Shown: positions 34,591 to 44,593 of the stretch, one piece after another
How positions within the stretch are numbered: the first letter of the stretch is position 1
Layout of the letters: the number at the start of each line of letters is the position of its first letter
Assembly: GCF_004329815.1 (NCBI RefSeq)
Contig: NZ_SJPE01000001.1
Span: forward strand, 1-64,000
DNA length: 64,000 nt
Reading direction: 5' to 3'
Source of the DNA: Flavobacterium silvisoli
GTDB lineage: Bacteria > Bacteroidota > Bacteroidia > Flavobacteriales > Flavobacteriaceae
Position numbers and translations under genes: made by a program
Notes under the pieces: generated by a model
Told to the model about the DNA's origin: nothing
Databases searched by the model: none
Seen by the model: the letters and a program-made list of their open reading frames with translations, nothing else

Positions 34591-36882
34591 CTAGGAGTTC
34601 ATCATTTTTTTCCTTTTCTCTTTTTCTTGTGCATCAACCACTGCCACGGCTACCATATTGACCATTTCTTCAACACTTGCACCCAATTGAAATATGTGTA
34701 CGGCCTTCTCCATTCCGAGCATAATTGGCCCTACCGAATCAACTTTATAGAGCTCTTTCAAAAGTTTATAGGTAATATTCGCAGCTTCCAAATTCGGGAA
34801 GATTAAAGTATTAACTTTTTTTCCTGCTAATTTAGAAAATGGAAACTTCGCTTTAAGCATTTCAGGATTCAGGGCAAAATCGGTTTGGATTTCTCCATCA
34901 ACGATTAAATCAGGGTAGTGTTCATGCAAATACGAAACCGCCTGACGCACTTTGGAAGCACTCTCATAAGAAGAAGATCCAAAATTAGAAAAAGAAACCA
35001 TGGCAATCACCGGCTCAATACCGAACATTCGGGTTGTTTTGGCCGTCATCAATGCAATTTTTGCCAGTTCATCGGCGGTTGGGTTCGGATTAATTGCGGT
35101 GTCAGATAAAAACATAGGACCGCGATTAGTCATCATCATATTGGTAGTAGCAATCAGGGTAACTCCCGGAGCTTTTCCAATCAGTTGCATCAAAGGTTTT
35201 ACCGTTGAAGGATAGCTTCTGGAGTAGCCCGAAACCATAGCATCCGCATCGCCCTCATTTACCATCATAGCAGCAAAATAGTTACGCTCGCGCATCCAAC
35301 GTTGTGCATCTAACTGAGAAATTCCTCTGCGCTGACGAGCTGTCCAATAAATTTCTCCGTATTTCAATCGGCGCTCATCTTCTTCTTTTGTTTTCGGATC
35401 TATAATTGGAACTTCGGCATCAAACCCTAATTCTTCTTTGAGTTCTAAAATCAACTCTCTGTTTCCAAGAAGAATTGGTCGGGCAATGCCTTCTTCGTAT
35501 GCAATTTGAGCCGCTTTCAATACGTCTAAATGGTCTGCTTCCGCAAAAACCACTCGTTTTGGATCGGTTTTGGCACGATTGGTAAGCAAACGCACCATTT
35601 TATTATCGGAACCTAAACGTTCCAGTAATTCTTCTTCATATTTATCCCAATCGGTTATTGGGTTTAATGCTACGCCCGAATTCATAGCGGCTTTGGCTAC
35701 GGCAGGAGCAACCACAGCAATCAATCTCGGATCAAATGGTTTGGGAATGATATAATCTTTTCCGAAATTCAAGCGGGTTTCCCCGTAAGCAATATTTACT
35801 TGTTCGGGAACCGGTGCTTTTGCCAATTCGGCCAGCGCATGCACTGCGGCCATTTTCATTTCTTCATTGATTTTTGTGGCTCTGACATCAAGAGCTCCAC
35901 GGAAAATATAAGGAAACCCAAGTACATTATTCACCTGATTAGGATGATCCGAACGGCCGGTAGCCATGATAATATCTTCACGGGTATTTATGGCTAAATC
36001 ATAATCTATCTCGGGTATGGGATTAGCCATAGCAAAAACAATGGGGTTTTGGGCCATCCCTAAGAGCATTTCGGGGGTTAGTATGTTACCCGCTGACAGC
36101 CCGAGAAAAACATCGGCACCAAGTAGTGCTTCCTGAAGTGAAATTCCGGGTTTACCGTAAGTGTATTTTTTTTGGAGATCGGATAAATCAGTGCGGTCTT
36201 TTGAAAGAACCCCGTCTTTATCAAACATGATGATATTTTCGGCTTTTACTCCCAATAACATGTATAAATTGGCACATGCCAAAGCGGCTGAACCGGCACC
36301 GGAAACCACAACCTTAACATCTATTGTTTTTTTCTTGGCCAACTCTAAAGCATTCAGCAAGGCTGCCGAAGAAATGATTGCTGTTCCGTGTTGGTCGTCA
36401 TGCATCACCGGAATATTCAATTCTTCTACAAGACGTCTTTCTATTTCAAAAGACTCGGGAGCTTTGATATCTTCTAAGTTAATTCCGCCAAATGTTGGAG
36501 CAATATTTTTTACTGTTTGGATAAACGTTTCTATGTCTTTAGCATCAACTTCAATGTCAAACACATCGATATCTGCAAAAATTTTAAAAAGCAGCGCTTT
36601 CCCTTCCATTACCGGTTTTGAAGCCTCCGGACCTATATCTCCTAACCCCAAGACAGCCGTTCCGTTAGTAATTACAGCAACCAAATTTCCTTTGGACGTA
36701 TATTTATAAACGTTATTTACATCTTTGGCAATTTCCAAACAAGGCTCTGCCACTCCGGGTGAATATGCCAATGACAAATCGCGTTGCGTTGCATATTTTT
36801 TGGTAGGCACCACTTTAATTTTGCCGGGGGTTGGTTTGGCGTGGTATAAAAGTGCTTCTCTTCGTTTACTGTATTTGTTCAT
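34591..36882 (-). CDS. maeB: NADP-dependent malic enzyme with phosphotransacetylase-like domain
   Basis: The 763-residue product is a two-domain malic enzyme. Residues about 1-430 make the oxidative decarboxylase (malate to pyruvate and CO2, with NADP+), with AYSPGVAEPCLEIA, GDIGPEASKPVMEGK and NAD-fold segment VVVSGAGSAALACA. Residues about 430-760 resemble phosphate acetyltransferase (KRVVFAEADHLDVLKAAQIA, then MFLSDTAINPNPTADELAKI) but usually act in regulation by acetyl-CoA. The order and length match E. coli MaeB. It stands alone, with a -7 box upstream at 36906. Confidence 0.95.
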   Translation of the reverse strand: MNKYSKRREALLYHAKPTPGKIKVVPTKKYATQRDLSLAYSPGVAEPCLEIAKDVNNVYKYTSKGNLVAVITNGTAVLGLGDIGPEASKPVMEGKALLFKIFADIDVFDIEVDAKDIETFIQTVKNIAPTFGGINLEDIKAPESFEIERRLVEELNIPVMHDDQHGTAIISSAALLNALELAKKKTIDVKVVVSGAGSAALACANLYMLLGVKAENIIMFDKDGVLSKDRTDLSDLQKKYTYGKPGISLQEALLGADVFLGLSAGNILTPEMLLGMAQNPIVFAMANPIPEIDYDLAINTREDIIMATGRSDHPNQVNNVLGFPYIFRGALDVRATKINEEMKMAAVHALAELAKAPVPEQVNIAYGETRLNFGKDYIIPKPFDPRLIAVVAPAVAKAAMNSGVALNPITDWDKYEEELLERLGSDNKMVRLLTNRAKTDPKRVVFAEADHLDVLKAAQIAYEEGIARPILLGNRELILELKEELGFDAEVPIIDPKTKEEDERRLKYGEIYWTARQRRGISQLDAQRWMRERNYFAAMMVNEGDADAMVSGYSRSYPSTVKPLMQLIGKAPGVTLIATTNMMMTNRGPMFLSDTAINPNPTADELAKIALMTAKTTRMFGIEPVIAMVSFSNFGSSSYESASKVRQAVSYLHEHYPDLIVDGEIQTDFALNPEMLKAKFPFSKLAGKKVNTLIFPNLEAANITYKLLKELYKVDSVGPIMLGMEKAVHIFQLGASVEEMVNMVAVAVVDAQEKEKRKKMMNS

Positions 36883-36905
36883 TTTGCTTTTTTTATTCTG
36901 ACTTA

Positions 36906-36913
36906 CAAAGGTA
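36906..36913 (-). promoter_or_regulatory. Putative -7 box of maeB
   Basis: CAAAGGTA on the plus strand reads TACCTTTG, matching TAnnTTTG, 23 bases before the maeB ATG. No matched -33 was found. Confidence 0.45.
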
Positions 36914-36960
36914 GAAGACTGGCTGTAATATTGAAATATTTAATGATTTCTTTTTAAACA

Positions 36961-37890
36961 TCAGATGGGTTTCAAAAAATCGATATTTCGTTTCAGTCCA
37001 GACAATTTTGTTCGTTTGAGTGGTGAGTTAGTAAATACTTTATCAAAAGTTTCCTGAGTAATTTCTTCCCAATCCTTTTTGGTGTAGGAAAGCAACTCGG
37101 GATAAGGGCTGAAAAGAGGTTCACTGTGCGCTTTTGAAAATTTATTCCAAGGGCATACATCTTGGCAAACATCGCAACCAAACATCCAATCATCAAGTTT
37201 GTCTTTCATTTCCTGAGGCAGATTATCCTGCAGTTCTATCGTAAAATAGGAGATACATTTACTGCCGTCAACCACATAGGGTGCAACTATGGCTTGGGTT
37301 GGGCACGCATCAATACAAGCGGTACAGGAACCACAATGATTGGTAGTGGGATGGTCATATTCTAAATCCAAATCAACAATCAACTCGGCGATGAAGTAAA
37401 AAGAGCCTACCTGTTGGGTCAGTAAGTTACTGTTCTTCCCTATCCAACCCAAACCGCTTTTAGCAGCCCAGGCTTTATCCATTACCGGAGCAAAATCTAC
37501 AAAAGCTCTTCCGTATACGTCTCCAATTTCAGCTTTGATGTAATTGAGCAGTTTTTTTACTTTCTTCTTGATGACGTTATGGTAATCTTTCCCGTAGGCG
37601 TATTTAGAAATTTTGTAACTGTCTTTGATTTGCTCTTGAGGCGGATAGTAATTGAGTAATAAAGAGATCACGCTTTTAGAGCCTTCGACCAAGAGTGTCG
37701 GATCCAATCGCTTATCGAAATACTCTTCCATAAAACTCATTTCTCCCTGAAAATTTTGGTTTAACCAATATTCTAATCGTGGAGCTTCCTCCTCCAAAAA
37801 TCCGGCTTTGGAAATACCACAAGACAAAAAACCGAGGCGTTTGGCTTCGGTTTTGATGAGTTTCGAATATTTTTCTTTATTAGAATTCAT
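36961..37890 (-). CDS. queG: Epoxyqueuosine reductase QueG
   Basis: The 309-residue, cobalamin-dependent enzyme reduces epoxyqueuosine to queuosine at the wobble base of GUN tRNAs. Features: [20 protein letters not shown] and IGKNSN, then ferredoxin-like cysteine clusters [16 protein letters not shown] and [12 protein letters not shown] for two [4Fe-4S] clusters. No signal peptide. It follows ruvB on the same strand with a 62-base gap and may be cotranscribed. Confidence 0.94.
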   Translation of the reverse strand: MNSNKEKYSKLIKTEAKRLGFLSCGISKAGFLEEEAPRLEYWLNQNFQGEMSFMEEYFDKRLDPTLLVEGSKSVISLLLNYYPPQEQIKDSYKISKYAYGKDYHNVIKKKVKKLLNYIKAEIGDVYGRAFVDFAPVMDKAWAAKSGLGWIGKNSNLLTQQVGSFYFIAELIVDLDLEYDHPTTNHCGSCTACIDACPTQAIVAPYVVDGSKCISYFTIELQDNLPQEMKDKLDDWMFGCDVCQDVCPWNKFSKAHSEPLFSPYPELLSYTKKDWEEITQETFDKVFTNSPLKRTKLSGLKRNIDFLKPI

Positions 37891-37952
37891 GCTAAAATGG
37901 GATATCTTTAATCAGCAGCAAACACTTTGGGTAATTCCTTGATTCTTTAATC

Positions 37953-38975
37953 TTAGAACAGTCCGCCTTGAATATTGGCTCTGATTTTACCCAAATGATT
38001 ATAAGCTTTTTCGGTGACTTCGCGACCACGCGGAGTTCTTATGATAAAACCCTCTTGTATCAAAAACGGCTCATATACTTCCTCAATGGTTTCTCCGCTT
38101 TCGGAAACTGCTGTTGCTAAAGTTGATAATCCGACCGGTCCTCCTTTGAATTTATCAATAATGGTATTCAAAATTTTGTTATCCATTTCATCTAAGCCAT
38201 GTGCATCAACATGCAAGGCCTTTAGTGAAAAACGAGCAATCTCGATATCGATTCTACCGTTTCCTTTTATTTGGGCAAAATCTCGCACTCGACGCAACAA
38301 TGCATTGGCGATGCGCGGTGTACCCCGACTTCTTCCTGCAATTTCAATAGCAGCTTCCATACTGATGGGCATTTTTAAAATGCCGGAACTGCGTTGTACT
38401 ATAGTAGTCAAAAGTTCGGTATTGTAATACTGTAATCGACTTTGAATACCGAAACGAGCACGCATGGGAGCTGTTAGCAAGCCCGAGCGTGTCGTGGCTC
38501 CTACCAAGGTAAACGGATTAAGATTTATTTGAACCGAACGCGCATTGGGTCCGGATTCAATCATAATATCAATTTTAAAGTCCTCCATTGCCGAGTACAA
38601 ATACTCCTCTACTACTGGACTCAAGCGATGAATCTCATCTATAAATAAAACATCTCTTTCTTCTAAGTTGGTTAGTAAACCGGCCAAATCACCGGGCTTA
38701 TCCAAAACCGGACCGGAAGTAATTTTAATACCAACACCCAATTCATTAGCCAAAATATTAGCCAAAGTAGTTTTACCCAATCCTGGTGGGCCGTGAAACA
38801 ACGTATGGTCTAGAGCCTCGTTGCGAAGATTAGCCGCCTCCACAAAAACTTTGAGATTTTCCAAGACCTGATCCTGACCCGTAAAATCGTCAAAAGACAA
38901 GGGTCTTAGCTTTTTTTCTAAGTCGAGCTCATCCGGATTATAACTGGAATTGGTGGGATTAAGATTTTCATTCAT
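37953..38975 (-). CDS. ruvB: Holliday junction ATPase RuvB
   Basis: The start at 38975 gives 340 residues, the normal RuvB length ([20 protein letters not shown]); an extra upstream stretch of 25 residues from 39050 is not RuvB-like. The AAA+ motor drives branch migration with RuvA. Walker A is GPPGLGKTT, Walker B LFIDEIHR, sensor 1 GATTRSGLL, and the winged-helix C-terminus ends IQGGLF. A TATATTTG box ends only four bases before the ATG, so the message may be almost leaderless. Confidence 0.95.
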   Translation of the reverse strand: MNENLNPTNSSYNPDELDLEKKLRPLSFDDFTGQDQVLENLKVFVEAANLRNEALDHTLFHGPPGLGKTTLANILANELGVGIKITSGPVLDKPGDLAGLLTNLEERDVLFIDEIHRLSPVVEEYLYSAMEDFKIDIMIESGPNARSVQINLNPFTLVGATTRSGLLTAPMRARFGIQSRLQYYNTELLTTIVQRSSGILKMPISMEAAIEIAGRSRGTPRIANALLRRVRDFAQIKGNGRIDIEIARFSLKALHVDAHGLDEMDNKILNTIIDKFKGGPVGLSTLATAVSESGETIEEVYEPFLIQEGFIIRTPRGREVTEKAYNHLGKIRANIQGGLF

Positions 38976-38979
38976 ACCA

Positions 38980-38987
38980 CAAATATA
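38980..38987 (-). promoter_or_regulatory. Possible -7 box immediately upstream of ruvB
   Basis: CAAATATA on the plus strand is TATATTTG on the minus strand, exactly TAnnTTTG, but only four bases separate it from the ATG at 38975. If used, transcription would start at or next to the start codon. Confidence 0.35.
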
Positions 38988-39051
38988 TGATAAAGTTTTG
39001 CGTGAGTTTTTCGAAATATACAAAAAAAGAAAACGGGTGAGGTATCGCAAA

Positions 39052-39085
39052 TAAAAAAGCCCTTCTGTGAGGAAAGGCTTTTTTA
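39052..39085. terminator. Terminator at the end of the act-cox operon
   Basis: AAGCC-C-TTC and GAA-A-GGCTT form an imperfect stem (one mismatch) between A-runs and T-runs, so it can act on the minus strand, where it follows the coxA stop by about 20 bases. Confidence 0.75.
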
Positions 39086-39104
39086 TATTGTTTAAAAAAA
39101 AGGA

Positions 39105-40904
39105 TTAGTGATGTAAAACTTCTTCACCTTCTTTCATTGGTACGTTTTGAGGAACAAAATCTTCATCATGACCTGGTTTGCTGTAATCATAAGGCCATCT
39201 GTGTACTTCAGGGATTTCTCCAGGCCAGTTTCCGTGGATGTGTTCAATTGGAGCAGTCCATTCTAATGTATTTGATTTCCATGGATTTTGAACTGTTCTT
39301 TTCCCGTAGAAAATGCTGCTGAAGAAGTTGTATAAGAACACCAATTGGAATGCACCTCCTACTAAAGCAAATGTAGTAATAATAACATTTACATTTTGTA
39401 ATTCGTCAAATAACGGGAAGTTTGTATTGGTGTAATATCTTCTTGGTAAACCGGCCATACCGATAAAGTGCATTGGGAAGAATACCCCGTAAGCACAAAC
39501 TGCAGTCACCCAGAAGTGAACATATCCTAAGTTTTTGTTCAACATTCTTCCGAACATTCTAGGGAACCAGTGGTAGATTCCGGCAAACATTCCGTAAAGT
39601 GCTGAGATACCCATTACTAAGTGGAAGTGTGCTACAACGAAGTAAGTATCGTGAACATTAATATCCAGAGTACTGTCTCCTAAAATAAGACCTGTCAAAC
39701 CACCGGTGATGAAAGTAGAAACCAATCCGATAGAGAATAACATGGCAGGATTTAACTGCAAGTTACCTTTCCACAAAGTCGTTATATAGTTGAAGGCTTT
39801 CACCGCTGATGGAATCGCAATCAACAAAGTAGTGAAAGTAAATACCGATCCTAAGAACGGGTTCATACCAGAGATAAACATATGGTGACCCCAAACTATA
39901 GTAGATAAGAATGCAATAGCAATAATTGACATAATCATCGCTCTGTATCCAAAGATTGGTTTACGAGAGTTAGTAGCAATAATTTCGGAGGTAATACCTA
40001 AAGCCGGTAATAATACGATGTAAACTTCAGGGTGACCCAAGAACCAAAACAAGTGTTCAAACAATACCGGTGAACCGCCTTGGTAATGTAAAACCTCTCC
40101 AGCAATATAAATATCAGACAGGAAGAACGATGTTCCGAAACTTCTATCCATAATCAACATCAATGCAGCTGATAATAATACCGGGAAGGAAATTACCCCG
40201 ATAATAGCCGTAATGAAGAAAGCCCAAATAGTAAGCGGCAATCTCGTCATCGACATACCTTTAGTTCTTAAGTTGATTACCGTAACAATGTAGTTCAATG
40301 AACCTAATAATGACGAAGCGATAAAGATAGCCATAGACACCAACCACAAAGTCATACCGGTACCAGAACCTGAAATAGCTTGTGGCAAGGCACTTAAAGG
40401 CGGATAAATAGTCCAACCAGCTGAAGCGGGCCCTGATTCTACAAATAGTGAAATAACCATAACCACACTCGATAGGAAGAATAACCAATAAGAAACCATA
40501 TTCAGAAAACCGGAAGCCATATCGCGTGCTCCAATCTGCAACGGAATCAACAAGTTACTAAAGGTTCCACTCAATCCTGCTGTCAATACGAAGAATACCA
40601 TGATGGTTCCGTGGATGGTAACTAACGCCAAATAGGTTTCGTTATTCATAACTCCGCCCGGAGCCATTCTTTCACCAAGGAAAAAGCTGAAAATTTTGAA
40701 AGATTCTTCAGGCCAAGCCAATTGCATTCTGAAAAGCATTGACATCCCAACACCAATAACTCCCATAATGATACCGGTAATCAAATATTGTTTTGATATC
40801 ATTTTGTGGTCAATACTAAAAATGTACTTAGTAATGAATGTGTCTTTATGGTGGTGTTCGTGTGCGTCGTGACCGTGATCGTGGTTGTGAGCTTCTGCTG
40901 ACAT
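39105..40904 (-). CDS. coxA: Cytochrome c oxidase subunit I
   Basis: The 599-residue, 12-helix core subunit carries heme a, heme a3 and CuB, reducing O2 to water and pumping protons. Key segments are VTIHGTIMVFFVLTAG (heme a ligand His), FWFLGHPEVYIVLLPALG with the CuB His of the HPEVY motif, WGHHMFISG, and NVHDTYFVVAHFHLVMG with heme ligands. The N-terminus is His-rich (EAHNHDHGHDAHEHHHK). It is the last gene of the act-cox operon, 27 bases after coxB. Confidence 0.95.
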   Translation of the reverse strand: MSAEAHNHDHGHDAHEHHHKDTFITKYIFSIDHKMISKQYLITGIIMGVIGVGMSMLFRMQLAWPEESFKIFSFFLGERMAPGGVMNNETYLALVTIHGTIMVFFVLTAGLSGTFSNLLIPLQIGARDMASGFLNMVSYWLFFLSSVVMVISLFVESGPASAGWTIYPPLSALPQAISGSGTGMTLWLVSMAIFIASSLLGSLNYIVTVINLRTKGMSMTRLPLTIWAFFITAIIGVISFPVLLSAALMLIMDRSFGTSFFLSDIYIAGEVLHYQGGSPVLFEHLFWFLGHPEVYIVLLPALGITSEIIATNSRKPIFGYRAMIMSIIAIAFLSTIVWGHHMFISGMNPFLGSVFTFTTLLIAIPSAVKAFNYITTLWKGNLQLNPAMLFSIGLVSTFITGGLTGLILGDSTLDINVHDTYFVVAHFHLVMGISALYGMFAGIYHWFPRMFGRMLNKNLGYVHFWVTAVCAYGVFFPMHFIGMAGLPRRYYTNTNFPLFDELQNVNVIITTFALVGGAFQLVFLYNFFSSIFYGKRTVQNPWKSNTLEWTAPIEHIHGNWPGEIPEVHRWPYDYSKPGHDEDFVPQNVPMKEGEEVLHH

Positions 40905-40931
40905 ATAGGTTAACTTTTAAGTTTTTTAATA

Positions 40932-42113
40932 TTATTTCGTTTCTGCTTGAGCAACTACTGTACTATCGGTACCTTTTGCTGAAGTTGTGTCTTTTGAAGT
41001 GGCTGGTTTTTCAGCAGCTTTGGCTTCAGCTGCAGCTGTTTTGACAGCCTGAACGATGGTCTTTGGAGAATTCTCTTTCAACCATGCTTGGTATTCTTCT
41101 GGAGTATCTACTACTACTTTCATTTGCATGTTGTAGTGGGAAGCTCCACAGATTTTGTTACACAATAACAAATAATCAAAGGTATAAGGATCAAGAGCCG
41201 GTTGACCGCTGGCAACTAAAGCTTCACTCTTTTTAGCTCTGATAGCATTAATGCGAGCTACTTTTTCAACCATAGCCGGTTTTTCTCTCATCTCAGCAGT
41301 AGTCATTGTTGGGATAAATGAAAACTGAGTTACCATACCCGGCACACAGTTCATTTGAGCTCTGAAGTGAGGCATGTAAGCAGAGTGCAATACGTCTTGA
41401 GAACGCATTTTAAAAATCACTCTTTTTCCTTTGGGGATGTGTAATTCAGAAGAAGTGAAATCATCCTGAGCATTTGGGTCAGATAAATCAACTCCTAGGT
41501 TGTTAGCCCCGTCAATGTATCTCACATTGGCTTTTCCTAAAACATCATCGGCACCTGAATATCTGGCTTCCCATTTGAATTGTTGTGCATAAAGTTCGAT
41601 TACAATTGCATCTTCTTTATCTTTTTCGCTTACAAACATGATGTTAGTCCAAGCGTACAATCCGTAAAGGATTAAACCTGCCAAAACAATTGCCGGAATA
41701 ATACTCCAGATAAATTCCAAACGGTTGTTGTCAGCAAAGTATAGTGCTTTTTGCCCTTCTTTACCTCTGTATTTGAAGGCAAAATAGTGTAACAAAGCTT
41801 GTGTAACGGTTTGAACAAAAAAGATTAGAACCAAAGTGATGACCATCAAATTATCGATTTGCGGTCCGTGTGCCGAAGCAGAATCACCGATTAAAGGGAA
41901 CTTGCTGTAATTTAATAGACAGTAAATAGTAGTAAGATAAATAAAGCCCAGGAAACCAAACATCAGGTAACCATTCACTTTATTGTCGTTATCATTAGCA
42001 ATCTGCGTGTTATTCACATTTCCACCAACTTGAGTTAAGTCGAATATTTTAGTTAACTGCCATAAGGCAACTGCCAATAAAACTACAACTATAAGTACCA
42101 AAAGAGTTGTCAT
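40932..42113 (-). CDS. coxB: Cytochrome c oxidase subunit II with extra N-terminal helix
   Basis: At 393 residues it is longer than usual. An extra N-terminal helix (LLVLIVVVLLAVALWQLTKI) and another near residue 55 precede the two standard helices. The periplasmic cupredoxin domain carries the CuA ligands: HSAYMPHFRAQ and, near the end, LLCNKICGASHYNMQM (Cys, Cys, His, Met). A roughly 45-residue insert lies between them (MTTAEMREKP region). An Ala/Lys-rich tail of about 40 residues closes the protein. It has no fused cytochrome c; the electrons presumably come from the ActE or ActA hemes. Confidence 0.93.
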   Translation of the reverse strand: MTTLLVLIVVVLLAVALWQLTKIFDLTQVGGNVNNTQIANDNDNKVNGYLMFGFLGFIYLTTIYCLLNYSKFPLIGDSASAHGPQIDNLMVITLVLIFFVQTVTQALLHYFAFKYRGKEGQKALYFADNNRLEFIWSIIPAIVLAGLILYGLYAWTNIMFVSEKDKEDAIVIELYAQQFKWEARYSGADDVLGKANVRYIDGANNLGVDLSDPNAQDDFTSSELHIPKGKRVIFKMRSQDVLHSAYMPHFRAQMNCVPGMVTQFSFIPTMTTAEMREKPAMVEKVARINAIRAKKSEALVASGQPALDPYTFDYLLLCNKICGASHYNMQMKVVVDTPEEYQAWLKENSPKTIVQAVKTAAAEAKAAEKPATSKDTTSAKGTDSTVVAQAETK

Positions 42114-42132
42114 TTGTTTTTTACTTTAAATA

Positions 42133-43458
42133 TTAATAATGAAAATGTTTACTTTCTTCGATAAACGGATTGCGTTTTGGTACCAACGGTGCTTTAGTTA
42201 AAGCTGTGAATACTACAAAAATGAATAACCCTAAGAAGAATAATACTGATGCGATTTCCGGAACACCTATGAACCATTGGTCACCAACCGTTGCCGGCAT
42301 AATCATGTTGAAGAAATCAACATAGTGACCGAATAATATGATGATACCTGCCATCACAATAATCCAGAATATACGTTTGAAATCGGTATTGATTAACAAC
42401 AAAATCGGAAGGATGAAGTTCATGACAAAAGCTCCCCAGAATGTTATAGGATACATATCAATTCTCGTTTTGAAATATGTAACTTCTTCCGGAATGTTAG
42501 AATACCAGATCAACATAAATTGAGAGAACCAAAGGTAAGTCCAGAATACGCTGATACCAAACATGAATTTTGATAAATCGTGAATATGACTTGAATTTAC
42601 TACTTCTAAATAGCCTTTCGATTTCAAGTAGATTGTTACCAATTGAATAACTGTTATACCACTTACAAAGAAGCTGGCGAATACATACCAACCAAAAAGT
42701 GTACTGAACCAGTGTGGATCGAATGACATAATCCAATCCCAAGACATGATAGATTCTGAAACAATAAAGAATACTAAAAATGCCGCTGACATTTTGAAGT
42801 TCTTTTTGTAGAATGAGTTGTCACTAGCGTCATCTTGTGCCAAACAATTTTTTCTGGATAAATGTCTGTATAAATTCCATCCGGCAATAAATACTGCGGC
42901 TCTGATAATCCAAAACGGGAAATTCAAATATCCAGATTTTCCGGCAATCATGTGATCATAATTGGCACTTCCTTTGGTTGTAACCCCATCGGCCATCCAA
43001 ACAAATAAATGATTAAAATGCAATCCGGATAAAACCAAAATGATGAAGAAAATTATAGACCCCGGAAGTAAATAAGAAGTTACGCCCTGCATGACTCTGA
43101 ACAATACCGGAGACCATCCTGCCTGTGACACTTGTTGAATAGCATAAAATGCAAGAGCACCCAAAGCAATCAACATGAAGAAGATACAAGCTACATATAA
43201 AGCAGCCCATGGCTTATTTTGTAATTGATGAAAAACGTGTTCAACATGTTCTTTATGTTCTGCATCGGCTTTGGCGTCGTGTTTTTCAACTGCATGAGCA
43301 TTGTGCCCGCCTTCATGCCCATGGCTTTCTGAAGCAAGTATTGTTTCTACGTCCTGAATAGATTTTGGAGCGGTTAGAAAACCATAACCAATTCCCAATA
43401 CTCCAACGAGCATTAAGACGAAAGAAAAAGTTTTTAATTTACTTGAAAAGGTATACAT
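42133..43458 (-). CDS. actF: Alternative complex III membrane subunit ActF
   Basis: At 441 residues, this 10-helix NrfD-like quinol-interacting membrane subunit resembles ActC. A His-rich loop (HGHEGGHNAHAVEKHD) follows the first helix. Hydrophobic helices include LRVMQGVTSYLLPGSIIF-like and FLGLFIFVVFTALTKAPL. It is the quinol-binding partner in the alternative complex III, placed 27 bases after actE and 19 bases before coxB. The name rests on gene order and topology. Confidence 0.85.
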   Translation of the reverse strand: MYTFSSKLKTFSFVLMLVGVLGIGYGFLTAPKSIQDVETILASESHGHEGGHNAHAVEKHDAKADAEHKEHVEHVFHQLQNKPWAALYVACIFFMLIALGALAFYAIQQVSQAGWSPVLFRVMQGVTSYLLPGSIIFFIILVLSGLHFNHLFVWMADGVTTKGSANYDHMIAGKSGYLNFPFWIIRAAVFIAGWNLYRHLSRKNCLAQDDASDNSFYKKNFKMSAAFLVFFIVSESIMSWDWIMSFDPHWFSTLFGWYVFASFFVSGITVIQLVTIYLKSKGYLEVVNSSHIHDLSKFMFGISVFWTYLWFSQFMLIWYSNIPEEVTYFKTRIDMYPITFWGAFVMNFILPILLLINTDFKRIFWIIVMAGIIILFGHYVDFFNMIMPATVGDQWFIGVPEIASVLFFLGLFIFVVFTALTKAPLVPKRNPFIEESKHFHY

Positions 43459-43485
43459 ATCTATAACAATCAGTTTGTTTTACAA

Positions 43486-44049
43486 TTATAATTTGCTCTT
43501 AAGTTCCATAACGTAAGAAGCAACCATCCATCTTTCTTCTTGGCTCAATTGATTAGCATATGAACCCATTGAATTCAAACCGTAAGTTTGCACATGGAAA
43601 ACACTTCCTTCATTAATTTGTCTGTCTTTGTAACTAGGTACACCCAAGAATTTTTGTTGTTTAACCAACTTACCTTGACCATCACCGGCAGTCCCGTGAC
43701 AAATAGCACAATAGATATCAAAAAGCTCCTGAGCTTTTTTCATGTCTACTTTAGTTGAATCCAAAGGAGATTTTAAATTGGCAGCTTTAACAGCTAGCAA
43801 AGCTTCCGGTGTATCCGGATATTCATAAGGCACGAAACCTCTTTTTATTGAACCGTTTGGTGGCAACTGACCTTCTTTTCCTTTTAATCCTGTTGGCGAG
43901 TTGAAAGCATCAGATTCTGAATAGGTTTCATAAGCCACAGATTCATACATGTTGGGCATGTACTGGTAATTGGGTTTCGAATTATCTTTGCAAGATGAAA
44001 AGGAAACAATGATACCTGTTACTACTGCTATTTTAAGTAAACTTTTCAT
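43486..44049 (-). CDS. actE: Alternative complex III mono-heme cytochrome ActE
   Basis: The product has 187 residues with a lipoprotein-type signal (IVSFSSCKDNS). One heme c site, CAICHGTAGDGQGKLV, is near residue 128. A Met ligand candidate lies in YGLNSMGSYANQL. The role is to carry electrons from the complex toward the oxidase. It sits eight bases after actD and 27 bases before actF. Confidence 0.9.
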   Translation of the reverse strand: MKSLLKIAVVTGIIVSFSSCKDNSKPNYQYMPNMYESVAYETYSESDAFNSPTGLKGKEGQLPPNGSIKRGFVPYEYPDTPEALLAVKAANLKSPLDSTKVDMKKAQELFDIYCAICHGTAGDGQGKLVKQQKFLGVPSYKDRQINEGSVFHVQTYGLNSMGSYANQLSQEERWMVASYVMELKSKL

Positions 44050-44057
44050 ATCTGTTA

Positions 44058-44585
44058 TTAATGCTTATCAATTACTTTAACTTCTACTGCACCTGTAGCC
44101 TCGAAAAATTTCACTAATTCGGCTTCATTATCATTAACAGAAACTTCCATTAAGAAATGGTCATCAGTAGTTCTTACATCCGGGTTTTCAGCTTGTTTGA
44201 ATGGCCATAATTTACTTCTCATGTAAAAAGTAATTACCATTAAGTGCGCTGCAAAAAATACCGTCATCTCAAACATTACCGGAATAAATGCCGGCATATT
44301 TTGATAGTAGGCAAAACTGGGTTTTCCACCTATATCCTGTGGCCAATCCTGAATCATGATATAATTCATCATGGTAGTGGCAACGGATAAACCTATACAT
44401 CCGTAAATGAATGCACAAATGGCTAAACGTGTCGGTGCAATACCCATAGCTTTATCCAAACCGTGAACCGGGAATGGAGTAAAGACTTCTTCAATGTGAT
44501 GATGAGCGGCTCTGGTTTTGTGAACTGCATCCATCAATACATCATCATCATTGTATATAGCGTGTATAACTTTATTACTACTCAT
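44058..44585 (-). CDS. actD: Alternative complex III subunit ActD (DUF3341)
   Basis: The product has 175 residues with two helices (near 60-85 and 98-120) and soluble ends. It opens with IHAIYNDDDVLMDAVHK and VFTPFPVHGLDKAMGI, both typical of DUF3341. It tethers soluble parts to the membrane in the complex. It starts eight bases after actC. Confidence 0.88.
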   Translation of the reverse strand: MSSNKVIHAIYNDDDVLMDAVHKTRAAHHHIEEVFTPFPVHGLDKAMGIAPTRLAICAFIYGCIGLSVATTMMNYIMIQDWPQDIGGKPSFAYYQNMPAFIPVMFEMTVFFAAHLMVITFYMRSKLWPFKQAENPDVRTTDDHFLMEVSVNDNEAELVKFFEATGAVEVKVIDKH

Positions 44586-44593
44586 AGCAATTA

